A stretch of 64,000 nt of DNA from Pseudomonas fluorescens (GTDB lineage Bacteria; Pseudomonadota; Gammaproteobacteria; Pseudomonadales; Pseudomonadaceae): NCBI RefSeq assembly GCF_000730425.1, contig NZ_CP008896.1, positions 1,488,001-1,552,000 of the forward strand, given 5' to 3'. Shown piece by piece: positions 1 to 8,935 of this stretch. The position numbers and the translations under genes are program-made. Under the pieces are notes generated by a model. The model searched no databases and was not told the DNA's origin. It was given only the letters and a program-made list of their open reading frames with translations. Each line of letters begins with the position of its first letter. Within the stretch, counting starts at the first letter, position 1.

Positions 1-1
1 C

Positions 2-784
2 GACAAGCCAATCAACGACCGGTTGATGGTGGTGCAGCGCGAGACCAACGGACCCTACGGCGTCTACGACGTCAAGAAGTTGCAGACCGTGGTGCCGATG
101 AAATACGTCAACCCCAATGTCATTGGCGAGGTGTTCATCGCCCGCCCCGGCCAGAAAACCTATGGTTCGAACTCGCTCTACGGCGCCTGGAGCCTGAGTG
201 GCAAAGAGCTGTTGGCGCCTGTCTATTCTGCGGTCGACGGGCAAGGCGCGTTTATCTATGCCACCTCCGCCGACAAGCATCAAACCGACGTCTATGACCT
301 GCACATGAAGAAACTCAACCCGTCCGGCGCCACCGTCATCGGTCAGTTCGTGCAGGCCCAGCCTCTGCTGATCCAGGACCGCAACAGCCGCCGGTACAGT
401 TTTATCAATGAACAGGGCAAGGCGTTGGCGTTCAGCCTGCCATTCGATGACGTCAACCCGTTCTCCAATGGCATGGCGGTGGTGCAAAAAGGCAACCGCT
501 ATGGCGCCATCGATGTGTACGGCAAGCTGCGCATACCGGTGACCTACAGCAAGCTCAACCCCTTCCAGAAAAACCTGGCCTCGGCGCAAATGGACGGGTT
601 TGAAGGCCTGGTATTGATCGACAAAAACAACAGTGTGGTGAAAAAGCTGGGCTCATACACCAGCTACAGCTACCCGTACAACAGCAACGAGGCGACCTAC
701 AGCATTTGGGATACCCAGGTACCGAACCGGATCAATGTGTTCGACGCCGATGGCAACCAGACGGACAGCTTCGAGCGCGAGTGA
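2..784 (+). CDS. WG-repeat protein, 5' end outside the window
   Basis: The reading frame is open from the left edge, so the true start lies upstream; the first in-frame ATG at 26 is internal. About 260 residues are visible and carry degenerate WG-type beta repeats (for example GPYGVYD, LYGAWSLSGKELL, RYGAIDVYGKLRIP), each around 40-50 residues. WG repeats occur in exported or cell-surface proteins of unknown biochemical role. The gene ends in TGA and is followed within 15 bases by a perfect REP palindrome that may act as a transcript end. Function unknown; the repeat call is by eye. Confidence 0.75.
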   Translation, partial: DKPINDRLMVVQRETNGPYGVYDVKKLQTVVPMKYVNPNVIGEVFIARPGQKTYGSNSLYGAWSLSGKELLAPVYSAVDGQGAFIYATSADKHQTDVYDLHMKKLNPSGATVIGQFVQAQPLLIQDRNSRRYSFINEQGKALAFSLPFDDVNPFSNGMAVVQKGNRYGAIDVYGKLRIPVTYSKLNPFQKNLASAQMDGFEGLVLIDKNNSVVKKLGSYTSYSYPYNSNEATYSIWDTQVPNRINVFDADGNQTDSFERE

Positions 785-798
785 CGCCATACAGCCCT

Positions 799-828
799 TT
801 GCAGGAGCTGGCTTGCCAGCTCCTGCAA
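799..828. repeat. REP palindrome
   Basis: Perfect inverted repeat TTGCAGGAGCTGG-cttg-CCAGCTCCTGCAA downstream of the WG-repeat gene. It is a single self-complementary copy of the REP family found throughout this window and could fold as a terminator-like hairpin, although no T tract follows. Confidence 0.8.
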
Positions 829-848
829 GAGCGCGGCTATTGCCTGTA

Positions 849-896
849 TGAAATTTATCCTGTAATTTTTCATGAAATTTCTAGATAAAAATTTCA
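849..896 (+). promoter_or_regulatory. Three TGAAATTT half-sites before the XRE-cupin gene
   Basis: TGAAATTT occurs at 849-856 and 873-880 in direct orientation, and its reverse complement AAATTTCA at 889-896. The last two form an 8-8-8 inverted repeat ending 13 bases before the ATG. The AT-rich block contrasts with the flanking DNA. Inference: operator for the adjacent XRE-cupin regulator (autoregulation and control of the glutamine-synthetase-like gene). Confidence 0.5.
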
Positions 897-909
897 CGAA
901 ACCATCCCC

Positions 910-1467
910 ATGGACAAACAAGAAGAACTGGACGCCCTGGCGATCCTGATTCACGACCTGCGCAAGTACAAGAAGCTCACCCTGGCCCAACTGGCGCAAA
1001 AGATCGAGCGTTCGGTGGGGTTCCTGTCCCAGGTCGAGCGTGGGTTATCGCGCCCCACCGTGGCGGACCTGACGGCCATCAGCCATGCGCTGGACGTGCC
1101 CACCACCTACTTCTACAGCCTGTCCAAACCCAAGGCCGTGGATTGGGTGACCCGCCCCAACGAGCGGCGCACGGTGTATTACGCCAATGGCATCACGGAC
1201 ATCCTCGTCTCGCCCAGCATGCAGGGGGCGTTTTCAATCCTCGACAGCTTGCTCGAACCCGGCGCCAACAGTGGCGAGCAGACCATGAGCGACCGCGCCG
1301 AACAGGCAGGTTATGTACTCGAAGGCCACCTGACGCTATGGGTCGAGGGCGAGGCCGATGCGGTCACCCTCGGCCCCGGCGACAGCTTCCACCTCGCCAG
1401 CTTCGCCCACTGCCGCTACGGCAACCTGACCGACCTGCCGGCCCGCGTGCTGTGGGTCTATAACTGA
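910..1467 (+). CDS. XRE-family regulator with C-terminal cupin domain
   Basis: 185 residues. An XRE helix-turn-helix spans about residues 13-67 (LTLAQLAQKIERSVGFLSQVE region). A small cupin fold follows at about 110-182, with EPGANSGEQ and a GPGDSFHL turn. This architecture is that of PuuR/PauR-type regulators, which usually repress amine or amino-acid catabolic genes and sense the substrate through the cupin. The gene lies 22 bases upstream of a glutamine-synthetase-like gene, so the two are probably one operon. Three TGAAATTT half-sites precede it. The effector is not evident from sequence; a polyamine or related amine is inferred from the neighbour. Confidence 0.85.
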   Translation: MDKQEELDALAILIHDLRKYKKLTLAQLAQKIERSVGFLSQVERGLSRPTVADLTAISHALDVPTTYFYSLSKPKAVDWVTRPNERRTVYYANGITDILVSPSMQGAFSILDSLLEPGANSGEQTMSDRAEQAGYVLEGHLTLWVEGEADAVTLGPGDSFHLASFAHCRYGNLTDLPARVLWVYN

Positions 1468-1489
1468 GGCACACCAAGGAGCGTCACCC

Positions 1490-2836
1490 GTGAAAAGCCA
1501 TTCCTCCACGTTACTGGCCGAAGTGCGGACCTTTCGCCAGAACCACCCGGATGTACGTTACGTCGACCTGATTTCCCTGGACATTCCCGGGCGTTTCTAC
1601 GGCAAGCGCTACCCGGTTGAAATGTTGGAAAAAGTCGCCGCCGGCAGCCCCCTGAAGCTGCCACAGAACGCCGTGCTGCTGGGCGCCCAGGGTGGTTTGT
1701 TCAAGATCGGCGACTATTGCTTCCACGACGGCGACCCCGACGCCAGCCGCCGCCTGGTGCCGGGCACACTCAAGCCAGTGAGCTGGGAGGCGCAGCCTCT
1801 GGGGCAGATGCTGATCACCTCCGACGGCACCGAAGCCCCCATCGAATTCGAGCCCCGCGAAGTGCTGGCCAAGGTCCTGGAGCGCCTGCACGGCAAGGGC
1901 ATTCACCCGGTGGTGGCGTTCGAGCTGGAGTTCTACCTGTTCGACCGAAAACTCGCCGACGGCCTGCCGCAATTTGCCCGTGACCCGTTGAGTGACGACC
2001 CCGACGACCAACCGACCCTGCATATCGAGCGGCTGTCGCGTTTTGCCCCGGTGCTCGATGACATGGTGCAGACCGCCCAGGCCCAGGGGATCGACATTAC
2101 AGTGATCACTGCCGAACTGGGCCCCGGCCAGTTCGAAATCAATTTCGGCCACCTCGACGACGGCCTGCGCGCCGCCGACTGGGCTGCCCTGTTCTGCCGC
2201 AGCACCCGTGGCGTGGCACTCAAGCATGGCTATCGCGCCAGCTTCATGGCCAAGCCCTACCTGCAGCATCCGGGCAGTGGCATGCATGTGCATGTCAGCC
2301 TGTATGACGCCGCCGGCAATAACCTGCTGGCGGCGCACCAGCAGCAGCCGTTGCGCCATGCGGTGGCGGGCTGCCTGGAACTGCTGCCCCACTGCATGCC
2401 GATTTTCTCGCCCAACCACAACGCCTTCCGCCGCCTGGGCGGGACGGTCAACGCAGCGACCAAAGCCTGCTGGGGCTATGAGGACCGTGACGCCTGCGTG
2501 CGCATTCCCGAGTCCGACCCGCGCAACCTGCGGATCGAACATCGGCTGGCCAGTGCCGACGCCAATCCATACCTGGTGCTGGCGGCGATCCTGGTCGGGC
2601 TTGAACATGGCCTGGAGGCGGCGTGCGACCCTATCGCCCCGCTGAACGAAGACCGTGACAGCGGCCACGACTTCCCCCTGGAAATGCTCGAAGCGGTGCG
2701 TGCCATGCAGCAGCAACCGGCCCTGCGCGAAGGCTTGGGCGCGGAGTTTGTCGACGTCTACTGCGAGAACAAACGCCAGGATCACCTGGCCTTCCAGCAG
2801 GAGATCAATGCGCGGGAATATCGCTGGTACCTGTAA
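1490..2836 (+). CDS. Glutamine synthetase-family enzyme, probably gamma-glutamylpolyamine synthetase type
   Basis: 448 residues, GTG start preceded by AAGGAG. It shows the glutamine synthetase core: GPGQFEINF (metal/glutamate site), the NHNAFRRL and CWGYEDRD stretches, and RIEHRLASADANPYL near the C terminus. The N-terminal DLISLDIPGRFYGKR segment is typical of the PuuA/Pau and FluG-like branch rather than GlnA; these enzymes join glutamate to an amine such as putrescine, spermidine or ethanolamine using ATP. Pairing with an XRE-cupin regulator supports amine catabolism. The exact substrate cannot be read from the sequence. Confidence 0.85.
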   Translation: MKSHSSTLLAEVRTFRQNHPDVRYVDLISLDIPGRFYGKRYPVEMLEKVAAGSPLKLPQNAVLLGAQGGLFKIGDYCFHDGDPDASRRLVPGTLKPVSWEAQPLGQMLITSDGTEAPIEFEPREVLAKVLERLHGKGIHPVVAFELEFYLFDRKLADGLPQFARDPLSDDPDDQPTLHIERLSRFAPVLDDMVQTAQAQGIDITVITAELGPGQFEINFGHLDDGLRAADWAALFCRSTRGVALKHGYRASFMAKPYLQHPGSGMHVHVSLYDAAGNNLLAAHQQQPLRHAVAGCLELLPHCMPIFSPNHNAFRRLGGTVNAATKACWGYEDRDACVRIPESDPRNLRIEHRLASADANPYLVLAAILVGLEHGLEAACDPIAPLNEDRDSGHDFPLEMLEAVRAMQQQPALREGLGAEFVDVYCENKRQDHLAFQQEINAREYRWYL

Positions 2837-2840
2837 GCCC

Positions 2841-2869
2841 TTGTAGGCGCTGGCTTGCCGGCGTCTACA
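2841..2869. repeat. REP element, single imperfect palindrome
   Basis: TTGTAGGCGCTGGCTTGCC-type REP copy with its own imperfect reverse complement, directly after the glutamine-synthetase-like gene. Confidence 0.65.
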
Positions 2870-2928
2870 TTTTGATCTTCGTGTTACCTTGGAAAAGTCT
2901 TACGATCACCCTCTCCCGCGGACTGCCC

Positions 2929-4026
2929 ATGACCGACCAAAGCCCCCCCGCCCTCAAGGAAATCTTCAACCTCGAACGCCTGCAGCACATCGCCGATGAA
3001 ATGCTCGCGGTGTACCCGTCATTCGATGCCAAGGGCTTTCTCAAACACGCCACGCAAGGCCTGGCCGGGTTGTCGGTGATGCAGCGCATGGCCCGCGTCA
3101 GTGAAAGCCTGCACGCAGTGATCCCCCTGGACTATGCGCACACCCTCAAGCACCTGTATGCCCTGGCCCCGCGCCTGAACAGCGGATTTGTCAGCCTATT
3201 CCTCGGGCACTATGTGGCCAGCTACGGCCTGGATGATTTCAAGCGTTCGATGGCGGCGCTCAAGTACTTCACCACCTTTGGCTCTGCGGAATTTGCCGTG
3301 CGGCCTTTTCTGCTCAAGGATTTCGAGCGCACGCTGGCGGTGATGCAGCAGTGGTCGCTGGATGACAACGAACACGTGCGCCGCCTTGCCAGCGAGGGCT
3401 CACGGCCGAGGTTGCCGTGGTCGTTTCGCCTGGCCCAGGTGCAGGCCGATCCGAGTCTGTGCGCCTCGATCCTGGATAACCTCAAGGCCGACAGCAGCCT
3501 GTATGTGCGCAAGTCCGTGGCCAACCACCTCAACGACATCACCAAGGACCATCCGGGTTGGGTACTGGATGTGATCGAGGGCTGGTCCCTGGACAACCCC
3601 CATACCGCCTGGATCGCCCGCCATGCCCTGCGCAGCCTGATCAAGCAAGGCAATCCCCGTGCGCTGACGATCATGGGCGCAGGCGCCCGTGCCGAGGTGA
3701 AGATCCACCAATTCAAGGTCGAGCCTGCAGTGATTCGCCTGGGAGAGCGCATCACTCTTTCGTTTACCCTGGAGTCAATGGCCAGCGCCCCACAGAAACT
3801 GGTGGTGGACTACGCCATCGACTACGTCAAAAGCGCCGGCCATAGCGCCGCCAAGGTGTTCAAGCTCAAGGCATTTACCCTTGGTGCAGGTGAGCGGCAC
3901 CCCGTGCTGCGTGGCCAACACATCCGCGACATGACCACGCGCAAGCATTACCCCGGCCAGCATACAGTGCATGTGCTGGTCAACGGCGAACGCCTGGCCA
4001 GCGCCGGGTTCGAGCTGGCCGGCTGA
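2929..4026 (+). CDS. DNA alkylation repair (AlkD/HEAT-like) protein
   Basis: 365 residues from ATG 2929; an in-frame ATG at 2872 would add an unconvincing leader overlapping the end of the REP region. Helical HEAT-like repeats run through about residues 60-260, including VRRLASEGSRPRLPW and VRKSVANHLNDITKDHP, which are hallmarks of the COG4335 branch of AlkD-like proteins. A beta-rich C-terminal extension (about 260-365) follows. AlkD-type proteins remove bulky or cationic alkylated bases without base flipping; this branch is much less studied. It stands alone between unrelated genes. Confidence 0.8.
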   Translation: MTDQSPPALKEIFNLERLQHIADEMLAVYPSFDAKGFLKHATQGLAGLSVMQRMARVSESLHAVIPLDYAHTLKHLYALAPRLNSGFVSLFLGHYVASYGLDDFKRSMAALKYFTTFGSAEFAVRPFLLKDFERTLAVMQQWSLDDNEHVRRLASEGSRPRLPWSFRLAQVQADPSLCASILDNLKADSSLYVRKSVANHLNDITKDHPGWVLDVIEGWSLDNPHTAWIARHALRSLIKQGNPRALTIMGAGARAEVKIHQFKVEPAVIRLGERITLSFTLESMASAPQKLVVDYAIDYVKSAGHSAAKVFKLKAFTLGAGERHPVLRGQHIRDMTTRKHYPGQHTVHVLVNGERLASAGFELAG

Positions 4027-4176
4027 CCCTTCCCACCCAACAAAAGGCTCTATCCCGGGCCTCTCGGCGATATTTATTGTCCTACAATGCTGGCCTTTGG
4101 TGTTGCGATCCATTATCATCTGGCGCCTCTTGGTACCCGAAAGGGTATCTGTGTCAACGCTCCACCCGAGGCGCCC

Positions 4177-6036
4177 ATGCACCGTTTCTCGTTTTATCGC
4201 CCTTTGATTTGCGCAGGTTTGGGGCTTGTTTCGCACACCGCCCATGCCGCGTTGCAACCCATGGCCGAAGCTGCACTTGCCAACGAATCCGAGCTGCACT
4301 GCCACTTCAACCGTGACGCCAGCACCGATTGCACCACCACCTACCGCTACACCATCCTCCAGCCCAGTGGCCGAGAGATGTTGTCGCGCATCGACTTCAA
4401 CTATGCCGAAGGCGATAGTTTTGAAGTGCTGCACGCCGAGTCCATCCAGCCCGGCGGCAAGCCGCAAGCGCTGGACGAGTCGCAGATCGACACGCGCACC
4501 GCGCCCAACCCTGACCAGGGGTTTTCCCGGCTCAAACAAACATCCCTGGCCTTCCCCAACCTGCGGGTCGGTACACAAGTCCGCTACACCGTGCGCGAAC
4601 ATCACCCGGCCAAGCCGCTGATGACCGAGTTCCACTACGCCCTGCAGTTTGGCCCCAGCAACGCCCGCCGCGACCGGCTCAAGGCACGCTTCACGGCTGA
4701 ACGGCCAATCGAGTGGCGCGCTGAGTTGATGGACGGCTTCACCATCACCCCCTCGGTCAATCGCAAGACCCTGGATATCGAGCAAAAAGCGCCGACCTAC
4801 CTCAACTACATCAATGAATCGGGCCATGCTTATATGCGGCTGATCCCGCGTATCGAGGTGGGCAGCAGCCTGGATGTGCAAAAGCACTTCGGCGGCTTTG
4901 CCCAACGCTACAACCAGATCCTCGCGGCCAACCTGCCGCAGGGCAGTACCGCCGCCGTCGCCGCGGTGAAGGGCCTGGCCCCGGCGCAGCAAGTGGCCGG
5001 GCTGATGCAGCACATCAACGACCACTACCGTTACCTGGGTGACTGGCGTGCCACGGACCGTGGCTATGTGCCGTTCAACCTGGCAGAGATCGAACAGCAC
5101 GGTTATGGCGACTGCAAGGACCTGGCGATCCTCCTGACCGCCATGCTCAAGGCCAGCGCAATCAAGGCCGAGACCGCCTGGGTCAGCCGTGGGGATGTGG
5201 TGGACTCACTGCTGGTGCCAGGCGCTGGCGCGCCCAACCATGCCATCGTGCGCGCCGAAGTGGACGGCCAGGTGTGGTGGCTGGACCCGACCAACCCCGT
5301 GTTCACCCCGGGCCAGGCCATGCCCGATATCCAGGACCGCTGGGTGCTGGTCAACGACGCCCAGGGCCAAGTGCGCGAAGAACACATCCCCCTGGCGCGC
5401 CCTGACACCAGCATCCGCCTGGACAAACAGGTGCATTACGACAAACAGGGCAACGGCACGACTCGCGCCAGCGTCACCTTCAGCGGCCTGACGCTGATGC
5501 AGTTGAGCATCGCAGACCGTGAACAGGGGGCCACCGCCACCGACCAGAACATCTGCGACAACTTTGGCCGGGAGATCAGTGATTGTCAGGTCACCCGTCA
5601 ACCCACCGGGTTCGTGCAGCCCGACCGCTACACGGTCAAGGCCAGCATGACCGACCTGGGCGCCCTGGAAAAACTCGATGAAGGCTACGTCTACACCGAC
5701 CAGTCGCTGAAGGAGAAGTGGGACGACCTGCTCAACTACCGCCGCAATGGGCAACGGGGCGACCTGTACCTGGGCAATCCGGACACCGTCGACTACACCT
5801 TTACCTTGACCGGCGGGAAGATGGACAAGCCGGTCCCGGGCTGCAAGATCAACTCCCCCTGGTATGACCTGGAACTCGATGGCAAGCCGCTCAAGGATGG
5901 CTTGCGCTACCACTACCGGTTGACCCAGAAAGTACGCTGGTTGAGCCATGACGAAATCGTCAGTGCGCCATTTGAAAAAATGATCAACGATGCCCGCGCC
6001 TGTGGGGAGCAAGTGCATCAAACCGTAAAACTCTAA
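4177..6036 (+). CDS. Exported DUF3857 / transglutaminase-like protein
   Basis: 619 residues. The start at 4177 gives a clean signal peptide (hydrophobic LICAGLGLVSHTAHA, then AL); an upstream ATG at 4087 would bury it. A DUF3857 beta domain occupies about residues 50-260 and a transglutaminase core about 265-400. The catalytic triad is visible as Cys313 (GYGDCKDL), His355 (APNHAIV) and Asp370 (WWLDPTNP). Such periplasmic proteins are conserved in Proteobacteria and Bacteroidetes without an assigned substrate. Monocistronic, followed by a REP pair. Confidence 0.85.
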   Translation: MHRFSFYRPLICAGLGLVSHTAHAALQPMAEAALANESELHCHFNRDASTDCTTTYRYTILQPSGREMLSRIDFNYAEGDSFEVLHAESIQPGGKPQALDESQIDTRTAPNPDQGFSRLKQTSLAFPNLRVGTQVRYTVREHHPAKPLMTEFHYALQFGPSNARRDRLKARFTAERPIEWRAELMDGFTITPSVNRKTLDIEQKAPTYLNYINESGHAYMRLIPRIEVGSSLDVQKHFGGFAQRYNQILAANLPQGSTAAVAAVKGLAPAQQVAGLMQHINDHYRYLGDWRATDRGYVPFNLAEIEQHGYGDCKDLAILLTAMLKASAIKAETAWVSRGDVVDSLLVPGAGAPNHAIVRAEVDGQVWWLDPTNPVFTPGQAMPDIQDRWVLVNDAQGQVREEHIPLARPDTSIRLDKQVHYDKQGNGTTRASVTFSGLTLMQLSIADREQGATATDQNICDNFGREISDCQVTRQPTGFVQPDRYTVKASMTDLGALEKLDEGYVYTDQSLKEKWDDLLNYRRNGQRGDLYLGNPDTVDYTFTLTGGKMDKPVPGCKINSPWYDLELDGKPLKDGLRYHYRLTQKVRWLSHDEIVSAPFEKMINDARACGEQVHQTVKL

Positions 6037-6044
6037 GCCCCCTC

Positions 6045-6126
6045 TGTAGGAGCCGGCTTGCCGGCGATGAGGCCCTTGAGCCCTGCGCAGGCCCTTTGGA
6101 CGCCATCGCCGGCAAGCCGGCTCTTA
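6045..6126. repeat. REP pair (inverted, REPIN-like)
   Basis: Two REP copies in opposite orientation (TGTAGGAGCCGGCTTGCCGG... and its reverse complement) separated by about 30 bases. It lies between the convergent ends of the DUF3857 gene and the LysR gene and overlaps the LysR stop codon. Confidence 0.85.
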
Positions 6127-7014
6127 CCGTTCGCCCAGTAGCAAACCCTGCTCCTTGGCACATAACTGCACCACGTAATCCCACAACACCCGCAACCGCA
6201 CCGACTTGTGCAGCTCGCGCCGGGAGCTGATCCAATAGCTGCGCTGGATGCCCTCCTGCGGCAATAGCGGCACCAGGTCCGGATCCCCCGCAGCCATAAA
6301 ACACGGCAACACCGCAATTCCCAACCCCGAACGCGCCGCCTGGTGCTGGGCAATCACGCTGGTGCTGTGGAACACCACCCTGGGGTTGCGGCAAAAGCTG
6401 CTGAGCAATTTCAGTTCCTGGCTGAACAGCAGGTCGTCGACGTAATCGATCCAGGCATGGGCGGCCAGGTCTTCACGTTTTTCGATGGCCGGCGTGCGCG
6501 CCAGGTAATTGCGGCTGGCGTAGAGCGCCAGGCGGTAGTCGGTGAGCTTGCGCGTGACCAGTTGATCGACGCTCGGACGCTCCAGGTGGATGCTGATCTC
6601 GGCCTCGCGGTTGAGGATGCTGACAAACCGCGGCACCGCCACCAATTCCACTTCCAGCCCTGGATAACGCTCGAACAGGCCGCCCATGCGCCCGGCGAGA
6701 AACATCACCCCCAGCCCTTCGGCGACCCCCAGGCGAATCTTGCCCAGGGGAGCGGCGGAGTGGGTCAGTTCCTCTTCGGCCAGCAGCGCAACATTCTCCA
6801 TGGCTTCGGCATGCTTGAGCAGCGCTTCGCCCGACGGCGTCAGCTCATAACCCTGGGCGTGCTGTACAAACAGCGCGGTACCGAGGCTTTTCTCGATCGC
6901 CTCGATATGCCGGGCAACAGTGGCATGCGTGGTTTTCAGGCGCTGGGCGGCGGTGAGCAGGCGCCCGCTGCGCTGCAGCTCAAGGAAATACCGCAGGTCA
7001 TTCCAGTCGAACAT
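6124..7014 (-). CDS. LysR-family transcriptional regulator
   Basis: 296 residues. The start at 7014 (MFDWNDLRYF) has GGAGG at the right distance; a longer version from 7035 is less likely. The winged helix-turn-helix fills residues 1-60 (LLTAAQRLKTTHATVARHIEAIE), followed by a periplasmic-binding-like effector domain. It reads away from the GMC oxidoreductase and MHS transporter genes, the usual arrangement for a LysR activator of a divergent catabolic operon. The 130-base shared region is AT-rich (GTTAAAAACTAACATTTTTAAG stretch), a likely operator. Effector unknown. Confidence 0.9.
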   Translation of the reverse strand: MFDWNDLRYFLELQRSGRLLTAAQRLKTTHATVARHIEAIEKSLGTALFVQHAQGYELTPSGEALLKHAEAMENVALLAEEELTHSAAPLGKIRLGVAEGLGVMFLAGRMGGLFERYPGLEVELVAVPRFVSILNREAEISIHLERPSVDQLVTRKLTDYRLALYASRNYLARTPAIEKREDLAAHAWIDYVDDLLFSQELKLLSSFCRNPRVVFHSTSVIAQHQAARSGLGIAVLPCFMAAGDPDLVPLLPQEGIQRSYWISSRRELHKSVRLRVLWDYVVQLCAKEQGLLLGER

Positions 7015-7144
7015 GCCACCTCCCCTCTCGGCCATGGGAACAGTACTGTTTAAAAACGCACAGCAGCTGGGTAAAAACTAACATTTTTAAGACGAAAACT
7101 AACAACTAGGATGGAGCCAATAAGAAAAACAAGCGAGACCCGAA

Positions 7145-8791
7145 ATGACTATTGCAGTTGAGCAATACGATTACGTGGTAGTAGGTGCCGGCCCTGCGGG
7201 CTGCCTGCTGGCCAATCGACTGTCTACCAACCCCGCCCATCGCGTGCTGTTGCTTGAAGCCGGTGGCCGCGACAATTACCCCTGGATCCATATTCCTGTC
7301 GGCTACCTGTTCTGCATCGGTAACCCGCGCACCGACTGGTGCTTCAAGACCCAAGCCCAACAAGGCCTGCAAGGCCGTGCCCTGAGCTATCCACGGGGCA
7401 AAGTGCTGGGCGGCTGCTCGTCGATCAACGGCATGATCTATATGCGCGGCCAGGCCAACGACTACGACGGCTGGGCCGCCGAAGGCAACCCGGGCTGGGC
7501 CTGGGACGACGTACTGCCGCTGTTCAAGCAAAGCGAAAACCATTTTGCCGGCGCCTCGCCCCTGCATGGCGACAGCGGCGAGTGGCGTGTGGAGCAGCAG
7601 CGCTTGCACTGGCCGATCCTCGACGCCTTCCGCGAAGCGGCCAGGCAAAGCGGCATCGCCAGCATCGACGACTTCAACCAGGGCGATAACGAAGGCTGCG
7701 GTTACTTCCAGGTCAACCAGAAGGGCGGCGTGCGCTGGAATGCGGCCAAGGCGTTTCTCAAGCCCATTCGCCAGCGTCCCAACCTGACGGTACTGACCGA
7801 AGTCGAGGTTGATCGCGTGTTATTGGACGACGGTCACGCCAGTGCCGTGATTGGCCGCCAGCATGGGCAAGCCGTCACCTGGAAAGCACGCAAGGAAATC
7901 ATCCTGTGCGCCGGCGCCGTGGGCTCGCCCGGCATCCTGCAACGTTCCGGCATCGGCCCTTCCAGCGTCCTCAAGCCCTTGGGCATCGAGGTGCTGCACG
8001 AACTGCCCGGAGTCGGCGGCAACCTGCAGGATCACCTGCAACTGCGCCTGATCTACAAGCTGGAAAACGCCCGCACCCTGAACCAGATCGCCGGCTCTCT
8101 GTGGGGCAAGATGGGCATGGGCCTGCAATATCTGTATGACCGCAGCGGCCCACTGTCCATGGCCCCCAGCCAACTCGGCGCCTTCGCCCGCTCGGGGCCG
8201 GAACAGACCTCGGCCAACCTCGAATACCACGTGCAGCCACTGTCGCTGGAGCGTTTTGGCGAGCCGCTGCACGCGTTCCCGGCGTTTACCGCGTCGGTCT
8301 GCGACTTGCGCCCCCAGAGTCGCGGGCGTATCGATATCCGCTCGGCCGATCCTTCTGCGCCGCCGCTGATCCAGCCCAACTACCTGAGCCATCCCGAGGA
8401 TTTACGCGTGGCCGCCGCGGCCATCCGCCTGACCCGGCGCATTGTCGGCGCCCAGGCCCTGCGCCCGTTCAATCCGGTGGAATACCTGCCCGGCGAGGCG
8501 TTACAGAGCGACGAGCAATTGCAGGAAGCCGCGGCGCGGATCGGCACTACGATCTTTCACCCGGTCGGCACCTGCCGCATGGGCCAGGATAAAGACGCCG
8601 TCGTCGATGCCCAATTGCGTGTGCATGGTGTGCCGGGCCTGCGCATTGCCGATGCCTCGATCATGCCCCGCATCACGTCCGGCAACACCTGCTCACCGAC
8701 ACTGATGATCGCGGAAAAAGCCGCGCAACTGATCCTGTCCCCTCAAACAAGGAGCCTGCCCCCCGAACGAGAGCTGACAACACCGGTATGA
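7145..8791 (+). CDS. GMC-family FAD oxidoreductase (alcohol/choline dehydrogenase type)
   Basis: 548 residues. The N-terminal FAD site is DYVVVGAGPAGCLLANRLS (residues about 10-28). The two GMC signatures are present: GKVLGGCSSINGMIYMRG and GAVGSPGILQRSGIG. The catalytic His is in IFHPVGTCRMG (about 471) and the paired Asn in SGNTCSP (about 514). GMC enzymes oxidise alcohols such as choline, aliphatic alcohols or polyols, passing electrons to a membrane acceptor. Divergent from a LysR gene and followed by an MHS transporter 144 bases downstream, suggesting uptake plus oxidation of one substrate. The substrate itself is not readable. Confidence 0.9.
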   Translation: MTIAVEQYDYVVVGAGPAGCLLANRLSTNPAHRVLLLEAGGRDNYPWIHIPVGYLFCIGNPRTDWCFKTQAQQGLQGRALSYPRGKVLGGCSSINGMIYMRGQANDYDGWAAEGNPGWAWDDVLPLFKQSENHFAGASPLHGDSGEWRVEQQRLHWPILDAFREAARQSGIASIDDFNQGDNEGCGYFQVNQKGGVRWNAAKAFLKPIRQRPNLTVLTEVEVDRVLLDDGHASAVIGRQHGQAVTWKARKEIILCAGAVGSPGILQRSGIGPSSVLKPLGIEVLHELPGVGGNLQDHLQLRLIYKLENARTLNQIAGSLWGKMGMGLQYLYDRSGPLSMAPSQLGAFARSGPEQTSANLEYHVQPLSLERFGEPLHAFPAFTASVCDLRPQSRGRIDIRSADPSAPPLIQPNYLSHPEDLRVAAAAIRLTRRIVGAQALRPFNPVEYLPGEALQSDEQLQEAAARIGTTIFHPVGTCRMGQDKDAVVDAQLRVHGVPGLRIADASIMPRITSGNTCSPTLMIAEKAAQLILSPQTRSLPPERELTTPV

Positions 8792-8793
8792 CC

Positions 8794-8866
8794 TGTAGGA
8801 GCCCGGCTTGCCTGCGATGGCGCCCCCAACTGAGGCGGCCATCGCCGGCAAACCGGGCTCCTGCAG
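8794..8866. repeat. REP pair (inverted)
   Basis: Two oppositely oriented REP copies between the GMC oxidoreductase gene and the MHS transporter gene, with CCATCGCCGGCAAACCGGG as the second arm. The pair could attenuate or stabilise the transcript between the two genes. Confidence 0.8.
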
Positions 8867-8935
8867 GGCAAGAGCGGCGCTGATGCTGGCGCCGACAGTG
8901 GAACAACAATAAATAATCACTGTGAGGGCTACCCC

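Noticed and set aside
1511..2785. Long minus-strand open frame (424 codons) opposite the glutamine-synthetase-like gene
   Set aside because: Shadow of the real gene: His/Gln/Val-rich antisense composition, no domain, no ribosome site.
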